A stretch of DNA of 8,435 nt from DATFYI01 sp035315125 (GCA_035315125.1 DATFYI010000012.1:1-8435), one strand, 5' to 3'. Positions 1 through 5,734 are shown, counted from the first letter of the stretch. Numbers and translations: made by a program. The notes: generated from the letters alone by a model not told the origin.

Positions 1-366
1 GATGCTGCTTTGCGTATGGTAATTGTAAGCCACCATAACTGTCTCGGCGGTTGCCAGGAACGCGGCGGTATCCTCATCTTCGACCTGATATTCAAACTTC
101 ATACTTTTATTGCCAAGTCGAGCGACACGCACCCCCACTCGCAGATTTTGGATCAGCCGAATGGGAGCCAGATAAGCTACGTGCACATCCGCAACAATTA
201 ATCCCATATCAAAAAACGAAGCGCCATCGAATAGGCCAAGCTGAATCAAATAAGCAAAACGGGCTTGTTCGATAAAAGTTAAGATGTGAGCGTTATTGAC
301 GTGCCATTGGGCATCGAGGTCGCCATATCTGACCTGCACTGGACAATAGTAATTAAAGGGCGGCAT
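1..366 (-). CDS. Acyl-CoA thioesterase, 4HBT/YbgC-like hotdog fold (partial, 3' end off window)
   Basis: The minus-strand frame is open from the ATG at 366 to the window edge, 122 codons with no stop. Seen: residues 13-25 read RYGDLDAQWHVNN, the signature of the 4-hydroxybenzoyl-CoA thioesterase family, in which the second Asp (here D18) is the usual catalytic acid. A hydrophobic helix follows (ILTFIEQARFAYLIQLG), then beta-strand-like segments including DVHVAYLAPI, as expected for a hotdog fold. Members of this family hydrolyse acyl-CoA or acyl-ACP thioesters in the cytoplasm, often as tetramers. The usual length is about 130-150 residues, so only the last 10-25 are missing. The substrate cannot be inferred. 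The gene is divergent from the Rrf2 regulator. No Shine-Dalgarno site precedes the ATG; a perfect TATAAT ends 6 bases before it, suggesting a leaderless mRNA. Confidence 0.88.
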   Translation of the reverse strand, partial: MPPFNYYCPVQVRYGDLDAQWHVNNAHILTFIEQARFAYLIQLGLFDGASFFDMGLIVADVHVAYLAPIRLIQNLRVGVRVARLGNKSMKFEYQVEDEDTAAFLATAETVMVAYNYHTQSSI

Positions 367-372
367 GGCGGA

Positions 373-378
373 ATTATA
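373..378 (-). promoter_or_regulatory. -10 box of the thioesterase gene, predicted leaderless
   Basis: Minus-strand TATAAT (six of six to consensus) followed by six bases (TCCGCC) and then the ATG at 366. A start of transcription about 7 bases after the -10 would fall on the A of the ATG. The region 17 bases upstream (GCACAT) is a poor -35. No purine-rich ribosome binding site lies between the -10 and the ATG. Confidence 0.6.
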
Positions 379-429
379 CCTTGTGTAAAGTAAAAATGTG
401 CACTTCCTAAGTTTAAGTCATCCCGAGGC

Positions 430-445
430 TGTGACTTCTGTCACT
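430..445. promoter_or_regulatory. CRP/FNR-family-like operator palindrome
   Basis: TGTGA-CTTCTG-TCACT matches the classical CRP pattern TGTGA-N6-TCACA at nine of ten defined positions. The core GTGAC/GTCAC arms are perfect. It lies in the 155-base gap between the divergent thioesterase and Rrf2 genes. Its centre (437.5) is about 61 bases upstream of the transcription start predicted from the TTGAAT/TATTCT promoter of the Rrf2 gene, a classical class I activator position. The regulator that binds it is unknown; similarity to the E. coli motif is suggestive only. Confidence 0.45.
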
Positions 446-462
446 TGTCGTTTATTTAAGCT

Positions 463-491
463 TTGAATAATATTAATAACAAGAGTATTCT
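463..491 (+). promoter_or_regulatory. Probable sigma-70-type promoter of the Rrf2 gene
   Basis: TTGAAT (463-468), a 17-base spacer, and TATTCT (486-491) give a transcription start near 498 and a leader of about 24 bases that contains the ribosome binding site GAGGA (509-513), 8 bases from the ATG. An alternative upstream pair, TTGTCG (445-450) and TAATAT (468-473), also has 17-base spacing. Both hexamer pairs match consensus at only four of six positions each. Confidence 0.4.
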
Positions 492-521
492 GACCCATAT
501 TACCAAAAGAGGAATAATTAA

Positions 522-944
522 ATGCAGATTACAAGGCAGGCCGATTACGCACTAAGAGCAATGATCTTTCTGGCACAGATGGAACCGAACCAGCGTGCAG
601 CTACCAGTCAAATAGCAGATGTTCAAAGCATTCCCCCATCATTTCTGGCGAAGATAATTTCCCAACTTTCTATCGCCGGTCTAATCCACACATCACGAGG
701 CGCTCGTGGTGGTGTAAGCCTGGCACGACCGCCGGAAGAAATTTCGATCTTGGAAGTTGTTGAAGCCATCGATGGCCCAATTTCTTTGAACGAATGTACC
801 CAAACTCCGTCAGCATGCCCATTTGGGGATACCTGCCCTCTGCACGAGTTGTGGTGCACAACTCAATCAGAATTGGTAGAAAAACTGCGAAGTACGTCCT
901 TTGCTCAATACGTTAATGCACCAGTTCTTGCTCAGGCTGTCTGA
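522..944 (+). CDS. Rrf2-family transcriptional regulator with probable Fe-S cluster
   Basis: 140 residues, a typical Rrf2 length. Seen: the N-terminus MQITRQADYALRAMIFLA is the family's first helix. A winged helix-turn-helix follows (residues about 25-70, with IPPSFLAKIISQL and the wing GARGGVSLAR). A cysteine cluster follows: C92, C99 and C105, then H108 and C112. Known: IscR holds a 2Fe-2S cluster with C92/C98/C104/H107, and NsrR holds 4Fe-4S with three Cys and D8. This protein has both D8 and H108, so a cluster is likely but its type and signal (Fe-S status, nitric oxide, redox) cannot be settled. The motif VVEAIDGPISL (79-89) is the conserved dimer-helix region. It is preceded by a good ribosome binding site and followed 40 bases later by an unknown small protein, probably in the same transcript. 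Confidence 0.92.
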   Translation: MQITRQADYALRAMIFLAQMEPNQRAATSQIADVQSIPPSFLAKIISQLSIAGLIHTSRGARGGVSLARPPEEISILEVVEAIDGPISLNECTQTPSACPFGDTCPLHELWCTTQSELVEKLRSTSFAQYVNAPVLAQAV

Positions 945-973
945 TCTTCGAGAAAAGAAAATTGGGTTCAACC

Positions 974-979
974 GGGAGG
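974..979 (+). promoter_or_regulatory. Ribosome binding site that fixes the start at 985
   Basis: GGGAGG with a 5-base gap to ATG 985. It is the best Shine-Dalgarno match in the region and argues against the longer frame that begins inside the Rrf2 gene at 901. Confidence 0.65.
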
Positions 980-984
980 CGTTA

Positions 985-1242
985 ATGCCTGGAGGTATTC
1001 CAATCGATCGCCAGTGGATTTTAATTCTCAAAGATGGGACTGTTGTGATTGATTGGGGCAGTAACATGGTGCAAGACATCGTCAACGGCGATTTCATGAA
1101 ATGTACAGAGCGGGAAATCAGCCACAGAATTAGCGATCAGGAACTTCAATGGTTGGCGCATTCTGGTCGTGTAGAAAAATTCGATTCAAAGCTGGTTTAT
1201 TTCTTTTCACTACCAGAGCGCCCGCTGCGCACGATCGATTAA
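985..1242 (+). CDS. Unrecognised 85-residue protein downstream of Rrf2 regulator
   Basis: I do not recognise this family. The frame is open from 901, but the start at 985 is chosen because GGGAGG (974-979) sits 5 bases before that ATG and because upstream starts overlap the Rrf2 gene. Seen: a beta-like N-terminal half (RQWILILKDGTVVIDWGSN), a central stretch with one Cys (DFMKCTEREI), a helical segment (SDQELQWLAHSGRVEKF), and a final strand LVYFFSLPERP. There is no signal peptide, membrane segment or known motif. It is small, soluble and slightly acidic. The 40-base gap after the Rrf2 gene and the shared terminator at 1363-1404 suggest co-transcription, so a link to the same stress or redox response is possible but inferred only from position. 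Confidence 0.7.
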   Translation: MPGGIPIDRQWILILKDGTVVIDWGSNMVQDIVNGDFMKCTEREISHRISDQELQWLAHSGRVEKFDSKLVYFFSLPERPLRTID

Positions 1243-1306
1243 ACCTCTGAGCGTGATTTAATCCCAAATCCAGAGTATAAAGGCTTGTATCCTTTATTTA
1301 TTATTA

Positions 1307-1335
1307 TTGTCTGGTAGCAGATTAGACCCGATAAT
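1307..1335 (+). promoter_or_regulatory. Possible promoter just upstream of a terminator
   Basis: TTGTCT (1307-1312), a 17-base spacer, and GATAAT (1330-1335; five of six to TATAAT). A start near 1342 would make a roughly 63-base RNA ending in the T-run at 1404, or would read through into the MFS gene at 1435. No coding frame is present in that stretch. It may be a chance match. Confidence 0.3.
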
Positions 1336-1362
1336 TTCGTGGAAAATCTTAATCAAACATAG

Positions 1363-1404
1363 AACTTCGGCTGCGAAAAATAAATTTCAGGCCGAAGTTT
1401 TTTT
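1363..1404 (+). terminator. Rho-independent terminator
   Basis: AACTTCGGC (1363-1371) pairs with GCCGAAGTT (1391-1399), a 9-base-pair stem. The inner part can extend the helix (GAAA 1375-1378 with TTTC 1385-1388), and a run of seven T ends at 1404. It closes the Rrf2/unknown-protein transcript and lies about 30 bases before the MFS start. Confidence 0.8.
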
Positions 1405-1422
1405 GTTTGCACATAACTGGAT

Positions 1423-1428
1423 TAAAAT
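1423..1428 (+). promoter_or_regulatory. -10 box of the MFS gene, predicted leaderless
   Basis: TAAAAT (five of six to consensus) is followed by six bases (GGTTCG) and then ATG 1435. No Shine-Dalgarno sequence lies before the ATG. The -35 region would fall in the T-run of the preceding terminator and is poor. The geometry matches those of the thioesterase and response-regulator genes. Confidence 0.45.
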
Positions 1429-1434
1429 GGTTCG

Positions 1435-2625
1435 ATGAAAAATTCGCAATCTTCATTAAGATTACAAATTATCGTTCTAACGATCACGCGCTTGACCTTA
1501 AATATCGGTAGCCGGATGGTGTATCCTTTTCTCGCCACTTTTGCGCGCGGCCTGGGAGTAGAACCAACTGCAATTTCTCTTGCCATTACATCTCGTTCAT
1601 TTACCGGCGCACTCAGTCCTCTATTTACCCCGATTGCCGACCGCTTTGGGCGAAAAACCGGCATTTTACTGGGTATCGGCATTGCCACCCTGGGTTTTGG
1701 CTGGGTGGCCTTTTTCCCTTCTTATCCGTCTTTTTTTATTGCATTGAGCCTTGGCTTTCTGGGGCTTTATGTCTATATGGGATCGACGCACGCATATTTG
1801 GGTGACCAGGTAGACTATGAAAAACGCGGCCGGGCCATGGCGATACCCGAAACCGGCTGGTCGTTGTCGTTTATTGTAGCCATGCCGTTGGTGGCTCTAT
1901 TGATTGCCCGGTTTGGCTGGCATGCCCCTTTTCCACTCCTCACCGGTTTGGGAGTAATAGTGTTTGCGCTGATCGCTCTGGTCATCCCGAAAAATTCCCG
2001 TGCCCCTCGATTGAATGGGGGGACGGCCAACCTTTTCCGAGATGTGATCCATTCACCTGTTGCGATTGCATGTGTGAGTCTCACTCTTTTGAGCGTGGCT
2101 GCAAACGAGGTCGTCAACCTGGTGTTTGGTATATGGATGGGAGATTCTTTTGGACTAAATCTTTCTGCATTGGGAGCGGCCTCAGCAGTGATTGGGATTG
2201 CTGAGCTGAGCGCCGAATTACTCTCGGGTGGGGTTGTGGATCGTCTGGGTAAAGAACGTTCTATCCGTATCGGTCTCATCATAAATGGATTGGTGGCGCT
2301 GGCGTTGACCTGGTTAGGTCAAAATTTATGGAGCGCCATGGTCGGTCTTTTTTTGTTCTATCTTACGTTTGAATTTGTATCGGTCAGCACATTCCCTCTC
2401 ATCACCGAAGTGCTACCGGGTGCTCGCGCAACCCTAATGGGTGTTAATGTGGCTGCCATCTGTCTCGGCAGAGCCGTAGGAGATCTGGTAGCGCCGTTCA
2501 TTTATTATCATTGGGGCTTTCTGGTAAACGGCCTTTTAGCGATTGTTTTTGACGTATTGGCGCTTTTGATTTTCAGCCGGGTAAATATCCATTCAAAATC
2601 GCAAGTTCCCATAGTAGCGGACTAG
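1435..2625 (+). CDS. Major facilitator superfamily (MFS) transporter
   Basis: 396 residues and very hydrophobic, consistent with the 12 membrane helices of an MFS carrier. Seen: the loop 2-3 signature ADRFGRKTG at residues 68-76 (motif A), and its half-repeat GGVVDRLGKER with D269 between helices 8 and 9, showing the usual two-fold MFS layout. A charged central loop near residues 184-195 (PKNSRAPRLNGG) separates the halves. These proteins move small solutes across the inner membrane, usually by proton coupling. The overall look resembles drug-efflux or general MFS_1 members, but no substrate can be named. It appears monocistronic: a terminator precedes it and about 110 bases with a new promoter-like element follow. 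The N-terminus MKNSQSSLRLQ is a short cytoplasmic lead, consistent with this start. Confidence 0.93.
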   Translation: MKNSQSSLRLQIIVLTITRLTLNIGSRMVYPFLATFARGLGVEPTAISLAITSRSFTGALSPLFTPIADRFGRKTGILLGIGIATLGFGWVAFFPSYPSFFIALSLGFLGLYVYMGSTHAYLGDQVDYEKRGRAMAIPETGWSLSFIVAMPLVALLIARFGWHAPFPLLTGLGVIVFALIALVIPKNSRAPRLNGGTANLFRDVIHSPVAIACVSLTLLSVAANEVVNLVFGIWMGDSFGLNLSALGAASAVIGIAELSAELLSGGVVDRLGKERSIRIGLIINGLVALALTWLGQNLWSAMVGLFLFYLTFEFVSVSTFPLITEVLPGARATLMGVNVAAICLGRAVGDLVAPFIYYHWGFLVNGLLAIVFDVLALLIFSRVNIHSKSQVPIVAD

Positions 2626-2653
2626 CATGCATGGAACATTTATCTTTTCAGCG

Positions 2654-2662
2654 TGGTAGAAT
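2654..2662 (+). promoter_or_regulatory. Possible extended -10 promoter for the SH3b/HD unit
   Basis: TGG-TAGAAT matches the extended -10 form TGn-TATAAT (hexamer five of six). No good -35 is seen. Transcription would start near 2669, giving a leader of about 85 bases that contains the inverted repeat at 2691-2724 and the ribosome binding site before 2754. Confidence 0.35.
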
Positions 2663-2690
2663 ATTTTAGAGATTAAATCCATTCCGGAAT

Positions 2691-2724
2691 ATCTGATAAA
2701 CATTCTATTATCCGGCTATCAGAT
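2691..2724. repeat. Inverted repeat in the leader of the SH3b gene
   Basis: ATCTGATA (2691-2698) and TATCAGAT (2717-2724) are perfect 8-base arms around an 18-base spacer. An overlapping imperfect pair, CCGGAATA (2684-2691) and TATTATCCGG (2706-2715), could form an alternative fold. It may be an operator or an mRNA hairpin; no T-run follows, so it is not a terminator. Confidence 0.45.
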
Positions 2725-2753
2725 CTACAATTCAGTCAGTGGGGGAGGGTCGC

Positions 2754-3290
2754 ATGAGCAATTGGATATTCGCTGCCATTCTCATCGCTTATGGCCTCGT
2801 CAATGTGTTTGGCGCCATGGGGGCTGAAGGACAAAACAAACGTTGGCCCGTGCTGGGAAGTTTTTTTGGGCTTTTTTTGGGTGGGGTTTTCCTTTTCCTG
2901 GCTTTATCAGCCAGCAGTCACCCGCCTAAACCTGTACTATCGACGGTCACAGCGACGCTGATCGCGACCACCGAAGTCCCCACCCAGGAGCCAAGTTTGA
3001 CACCGGTGCCCAGCAAAACTCCTCAACCAACTGCTGTTTCTCAAGTCAAGGCCAGCGTTTTAAATGCTGGCGTGAATGTGCGTTCCGGCCCCGGCACAAC
3101 CTTTAATGTGGTTTCCGGACTGGTGCAAAATGACCTGGCAGATGTGATTGGGCGCAACAGTGATAGCTCCTGGTTAGAGATCGTCACACCCAAAGGGGTC
3201 AAAGGTTGGGTATATGCTTCGGTCGTCAGTGTCACCGGAGCCACGAATGGTCTACCGGTGGTCACTCCCTTACCTACTAATACACCATAA
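2754..3290 (+). CDS. Membrane-anchored bacterial SH3 (SH3b) domain protein
   Basis: 178 residues from ATG 2754. The in-frame GTG at 2739 is rejected because GGGGGAGG (2741-2748) is an ideal ribosome binding site 5 bases before the ATG. Seen: two membrane helices (about residues 4-23 and 34-53, the second Gly/Phe-rich), a Pro/Thr-rich extracellular linker (about 60-95; TEVPTQEPSLTP, PSKTPQPT), then an SH3_3 domain at about 99-162. That domain carries the hallmark NVRSGPGTTFNVV (108-120) and ends GVKGWVYASVVSV. A short Thr/Pro tail follows. SH3b domains bind peptidoglycan or cell-surface ligands in many bacteria, so an envelope role is likely, but the ligand is unknown. The HD gene starts 23 bases after its stop, so the two are probably co-transcribed. 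Confidence 0.85.
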   Translation: MSNWIFAAILIAYGLVNVFGAMGAEGQNKRWPVLGSFFGLFLGGVFLFLALSASSHPPKPVLSTVTATLIATTEVPTQEPSLTPVPSKTPQPTAVSQVKASVLNAGVNVRSGPGTTFNVVSGLVQNDLADVIGRNSDSSWLEIVTPKGVKGWVYASVVSVTGATNGLPVVTPLPTNTP

Positions 3291-3313
3291 TCCTTGAGGA
3301 AAATAATATTAAT

Positions 3314-3949
3314 ATGCTCACATTCGAACAGGCGCGCGCCTGGTACATCGCTTCAGACCCGGTACATGATTTTGCACATGTGCAAAGAGTATACAATCTG
3401 GCCGAGCGGCTGGCATTAGCAGAGGGCGCTGATGTTGAGATTGTACGCGCCGCCGCGCTGTTGCACGATGCCCAGGGTACAACTCCGGGGGCAGAGGTGC
3501 GCGCTGTTCACCATCATTCCTCAGCAGAGTTTGCTGGATTGATTTTACAGCAAGAAAACTGGTCGAATGAGCGTATTGCGGCCGTACAGCACTGCATTCG
3601 GGCGCATCGCTACCGCGATACCAGCGAACCCCCCGCAACCATAGAAGCAAAAGTGCTTTTTGATGCTGATAAGTTAGACGTTCTGGGCGCAATTGGTGTA
3701 GCTCGGGTGATTGCTTATGCCAGCCTGGCTGGCGAGCCATTCTATGCAGAGCCCTCTCAGCATTTTTTACAAAGTGGAGAGGAGGATGCCGGTGAGCCGC
3801 ACAGCGCTTACCATGAATACCTGTTCAAACTCAGCAAAATCAAGGAGCGCCTGTTTACACAAGAAGCTAAGCGCATAGCGGCCAGCCGGGACGAGTACCT
3901 GGCTGAGTATTTCAATCGCCTGAAGGACGAATTACAAGGGAAACGCTAA
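3314..3949 (+). CDS. HD-domain phosphohydrolase, YpgQ/YedJ-like
   Basis: 211 residues. Seen: the metal-binding HD pattern with H18 and H22 in VHDFAHVQRV, the HD dyad H51-D52 in AALLHD, histidines 66-68, H98 in RAHRYRD, and a conserved late segment DADKLDVLGAIGVAR (117-131; D117/D119/D122). This order and the DADKLD block match the small HD hydrolases typified by Bacillus YpgQ and E. coli YedJ. YpgQ is known as a dNTP pyrophosphohydrolase; the substrate here is inferred at best. The protein is cytoplasmic with no signal or membrane segment. TGAGGA (3295-3300) lies 13 bases before the ATG, a rather long spacing. It probably shares a transcript with the SH3b gene, though no functional link is obvious. 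Its stop is 3 bases from the convergent RNase H gene's stop. Confidence 0.87.
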   Translation: MLTFEQARAWYIASDPVHDFAHVQRVYNLAERLALAEGADVEIVRAAALLHDAQGTTPGAEVRAVHHHSSAEFAGLILQQENWSNERIAAVQHCIRAHRYRDTSEPPATIEAKVLFDADKLDVLGAIGVARVIAYASLAGEPFYAEPSQHFLQSGEEDAGEPHSAYHEYLFKLSKIKERLFTQEAKRIAASRDEYLAEYFNRLKDELQGKR

Positions 3950-3952
3950 CCA

Positions 3953-4513
3953 TTAAATGACCATGCCGCTGTTTTGATAAATGCGCAGATCGATGATCGG
4001 CTGGGAATTTTGCGAGCGATAGGCGGTTTTACCTGCCCCCATGGCCTGGATAGTAGCCCGGTAATTTTTTTGATCCGAACGAATTTGGCGCAGCGCATGA
4101 CGGGTCAACCAGTCGGCAATGTGGTTGAATCTGCGCGGCGTCCAGGTCCAGCTCAACTCACTAAATTGACAGGCCAGGTCTCGAGCGCGTTTATAAACCG
4201 GCTTGATAACCGGAGAGCTGACCGCAGCTTTTTCCTGCATCTGTTCAATAATTGTTTTTGCATCCCCACAAATGTTCACCGCTTGTTTTTTGATACCCAG
4301 ATCGAGCAGCGCTTCCATTCCCTCAATCATTGCCAGATATTCCGCCACGACTGAGCCGGCGCCATTTTGCCAGGCGTAGCCCCCATATCCCCTGGCAATC
4401 ACGAGACTATCTTTAGAAATTAACCAGCCATAACACATGAAACCAGCCTTTGTTGACGTTTCGGATGGAGTTGGGAAACGCCTGAAGAGACCGTCAAACT
4501 GGAGCGTATACAT
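3953..4513 (-). CDS. RNase HI-like (reverse-transcriptase-like) protein
   Basis: 186 residues from the ATG at 4513. A longer frame starts at 4588, but its extra 25 codons translate the terminator hairpin at 4560-4583, and AAGGA (4523-4527) lies 9 bases before the 4513 ATG. Seen: the four acidic RNase H residues in order, D7 (LQFDG), E58 (VVAEYLAMIEGMEAL), D84 (ICGDAKTIIEQM) and D134 (PRRFNHIADWLTRHAL). These match the DEDD metal site of the RNase HI fold; the block WTPRRFNHIADWLTRHAL is characteristic of the short RVT_3 group. A 45-residue basic, unconserved-looking tail follows. Activity on RNA-DNA hybrids is likely by family but unproven, and many such proteins have no tested role. It is convergent with the HD gene with only 3 bases between the stops. 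Confidence 0.82.
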   Translation of the reverse strand: MYTLQFDGLFRRFPTPSETSTKAGFMCYGWLISKDSLVIARGYGGYAWQNGAGSVVAEYLAMIEGMEALLDLGIKKQAVNICGDAKTIIEQMQEKAAVSSPVIKPVYKRARDLACQFSELSWTWTPRRFNHIADWLTRHALRQIRSDQKNYRATIQAMGAGKTAYRSQNSQPIIDLRIYQNSGMVI

Positions 4514-4522
4514 GGCTTTTTT

Positions 4523-4534
4523 TCCTTTTTTATA
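4523..4534 (-). promoter_or_regulatory. -10 box and ribosome binding site of the RNase H-like gene
   Basis: Minus-strand TATAAA (4534 down to 4529), then AAGGA (4527 down to 4523), then ATG at 4513. The -35 position would fall on the T-run of the terminator just upstream, a poor match. The transcript would have a leader of only about 8-10 bases if this -10 is used, so the AAGGA might be partly lost; read-through from upstream is an alternative. Confidence 0.35.
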
Positions 4535-4550
4535 CCTCATCTGATCTATA

Positions 4551-4583
4551 TAAAAAGACCGGCGGTGAGAGAACTCACCGCCG
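4551..4583 (-). terminator. Rho-independent terminator on the minus strand
   Basis: A perfect 10-base-pair stem (4560-4569 with 4574-4583, arm CGGCGGTGAG) with a four-base loop. On the minus strand it is followed by GTC and five T (4556-4552). On the plus strand no T-run follows, so it acts for minus-strand transcripts only. It would end the dehydrogenase transcript after a roughly 240-base untranslated tail, or end a short separate RNA. Confidence 0.8.
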
Positions 4584-4821
4584 ATCAAAGAAGGGGGTTG
4601 TGACCTTTACCTGTAGGCAGATCCATTTTCCGAATAATTATTGGAACGAAGTTGTGGAAATTGGACGGCCCTAAATAAAAAAATCTTTGATGCTGTAATG
4701 AAAAAGCGATGTTCAATTTTTAATTCCTTGATATTATTTTCTGCTTTATTATAGAAAAAGTCAATTAGTTTTATTTTATGGTTTTGTAAATGAATCGTTA
4801 ATGTTTGTAGAACAACCTTAA
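4584..4821. other. AT-rich intergenic region, no supported gene
   Basis: With the terminator and RNase H leader this makes the longest gene-free stretch (4514-4821, 308 bases). It is visibly richer in A and T than its flanks. Minus strand: a perfect TATAAT at 4753-4748 without a good -35, and TTGACT at 4764-4759 without a well-spaced -10. A 13-codon frame (4626 down to 4585, MDLPTGKGHNPLL) stops 1 base before the terminator stem. I see no RNA family, repeat or longer coding frame. Confidence 0.5.
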
Positions 4822-5655
4822 TTACACCGGGTTTTCTTTTCGTTCGGCCCGATCTTGTTCAACTGCCGAAAGCGATATCCGATCCAGCAGTCCCGGCGCA
4901 ATCAATTTGATCCACAAAACAGCTTTCCCACCCGGCGCCATATATAACTGGCGGCGGCGACCGGCGATAGCCTGCAGAGTCAATCTGGCGCAGGTTTCGA
5001 CCGGCATCATACCTCTCGGGATGTGCTGCTTCTTTTCAGCCGATGAGCCTTCTTTTTCAGAGGGACCATTTTCAAGATGAGAGGCTACTGAAGCGGGATA
5101 GACGATGGTAACGCTGATGCCGTAAGGTTTCAGTTCCATACGGATCGAATCAAAAAAACCGCTCATGGCATGTTTGCTGGCAGCATAGCCGCTCAGTCCG
5201 GGTAATCCGGTCACGCCTGCCATACTGCATACGGCGGCAACCCTGCCATGGCTTTGCTTGAGGTAAGGTAGCGCATAATAAGTGCAATATGCGCTGCCCA
5301 AATAATTGATTTGCGCTAACTGCTCCAAAGGCATTGGGTTGGGGTAATCCTCCAGATTGGCAGTCAGACTGGTGCCGGCATTATTAATCAAAGTATCCAA
5401 CCTGCCATATTCCTGCAAGGTGCGTTGCACCAGGGACTGACATTGGTCGGAGCTGGCAATGTCAATTGGAAAAATCAGCGTTTTTGCGCCAGCCTGACGG
5501 CAACGCTCAGCAGTAGATTCTAAGCGGGTGACATCGCGAGCTGCCAGAACCAGCCTGACCCCCAACGGCGCTAACTGAAAAGCCAGTTCACGCCCGATTC
5601 CGCTCGAAGCGCCCGTAATGATGACCACGTTATCCTGGAATATGGATTCTTTCAT
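4822..5655 (-). CDS. Short-chain dehydrogenase/reductase (SDR), classical type
   Basis: 277 residues. Seen: the Rossmann nucleotide motif TGASSGIG (14-21), R40 after the second strand (LAARD), which favours NADP(H), D65 (PIDIA), NNAG (91-94), and the full catalytic tetrad N117, S144, Y157 and K161 (YAASK). After residue 185 come a substrate loop (YPASVASHLENG) and a charged segment (SEKEGSSAEKKQH). The C-terminus has a hydrophobic stretch (AVLWIKLIAPGLL, about 245-257) that could touch the membrane or a lipid substrate, as in DHRS7- or ketosphinganine-reductase-like members. The reaction is NAD(P)-dependent oxidation or reduction of an alcohol/ketone; the substrate is not inferable. The start is supported by AAAGG 5 bases before the ATG. 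It is divergent from the response regulator and appears monocistronic. Confidence 0.92.
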   Translation of the reverse strand: MKESIFQDNVVIITGASSGIGRELAFQLAPLGVRLVLAARDVTRLESTAERCRQAGAKTLIFPIDIASSDQCQSLVQRTLQEYGRLDTLINNAGTSLTANLEDYPNPMPLEQLAQINYLGSAYCTYYALPYLKQSHGRVAAVCSMAGVTGLPGLSGYAASKHAMSGFFDSIRMELKPYGISVTIVYPASVASHLENGPSEKEGSSAEKKQHIPRGMMPVETCARLTLQAIAGRRRQLYMAPGGKAVLWIKLIAPGLLDRISLSAVEQDRAERKENPV

Positions 5656-5710
5656 AGCAACCTTTCATCAATGCTTTAAGGCTACAGTTCAAATCGTTTT
5701 TTAGGCGAAT

Positions 5711-5734
5711 ATTCTGCTTCTAACCTTGCAGAAT
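5711..5734. repeat. Inverted repeat between divergent SDR and response-regulator genes
   Basis: ATTCTGC (5711-5717) and GCAGAAT (5728-5734) are perfect 7-base arms around a 10-base spacer. A third partial copy, TTGCAGAT, occurs at 5751-5758. It lies in the shared 156-base control region, so it could be an operator for either gene. No T-run follows, so it is not a terminator. Confidence 0.4.

Noticed and set aside
10..275. Two plus-strand open frames at the left edge
   Set aside because: Both lie antisense to the clear thioesterase coding frame and give no family-like protein.
901..984. Longer version of the 85-residue protein starting inside the Rrf2 gene
   Set aside because: No ribosome binding site at 901 and a 44-base overlap with the Rrf2 coding region; ATG 985 has GGGAGG 5 bases upstream.
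1815..2282. 155-codon minus-strand frame within the MFS gene
   Set aside because: It lies antisense to transmembrane coding sequence, has no recognisable motif, and the plus strand carries motif A and its half-repeat.
2739..2753. GTG start giving a five-residue longer SH3b protein
   Set aside because: The GTG overlaps the GGGGGAGG ribosome binding site that is ideally placed for ATG 2754, and the membrane helix begins right after that ATG.
4514..4588. 25-residue N-terminal extension of the RNase H-like protein
   Set aside because: It would translate a perfect terminator hairpin; the first beta strand with catalytic Asp starts at the internal ATG, which has its own AAGGA site.
4584..4821. 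Known structured RNA (6S-like or riboswitch) in the AT-rich gap
   Set aside because: The length could suit a 6S-like RNA, but I see no long central-bubble helix or recognisable riboswitch core; kept only as a low-confidence region.
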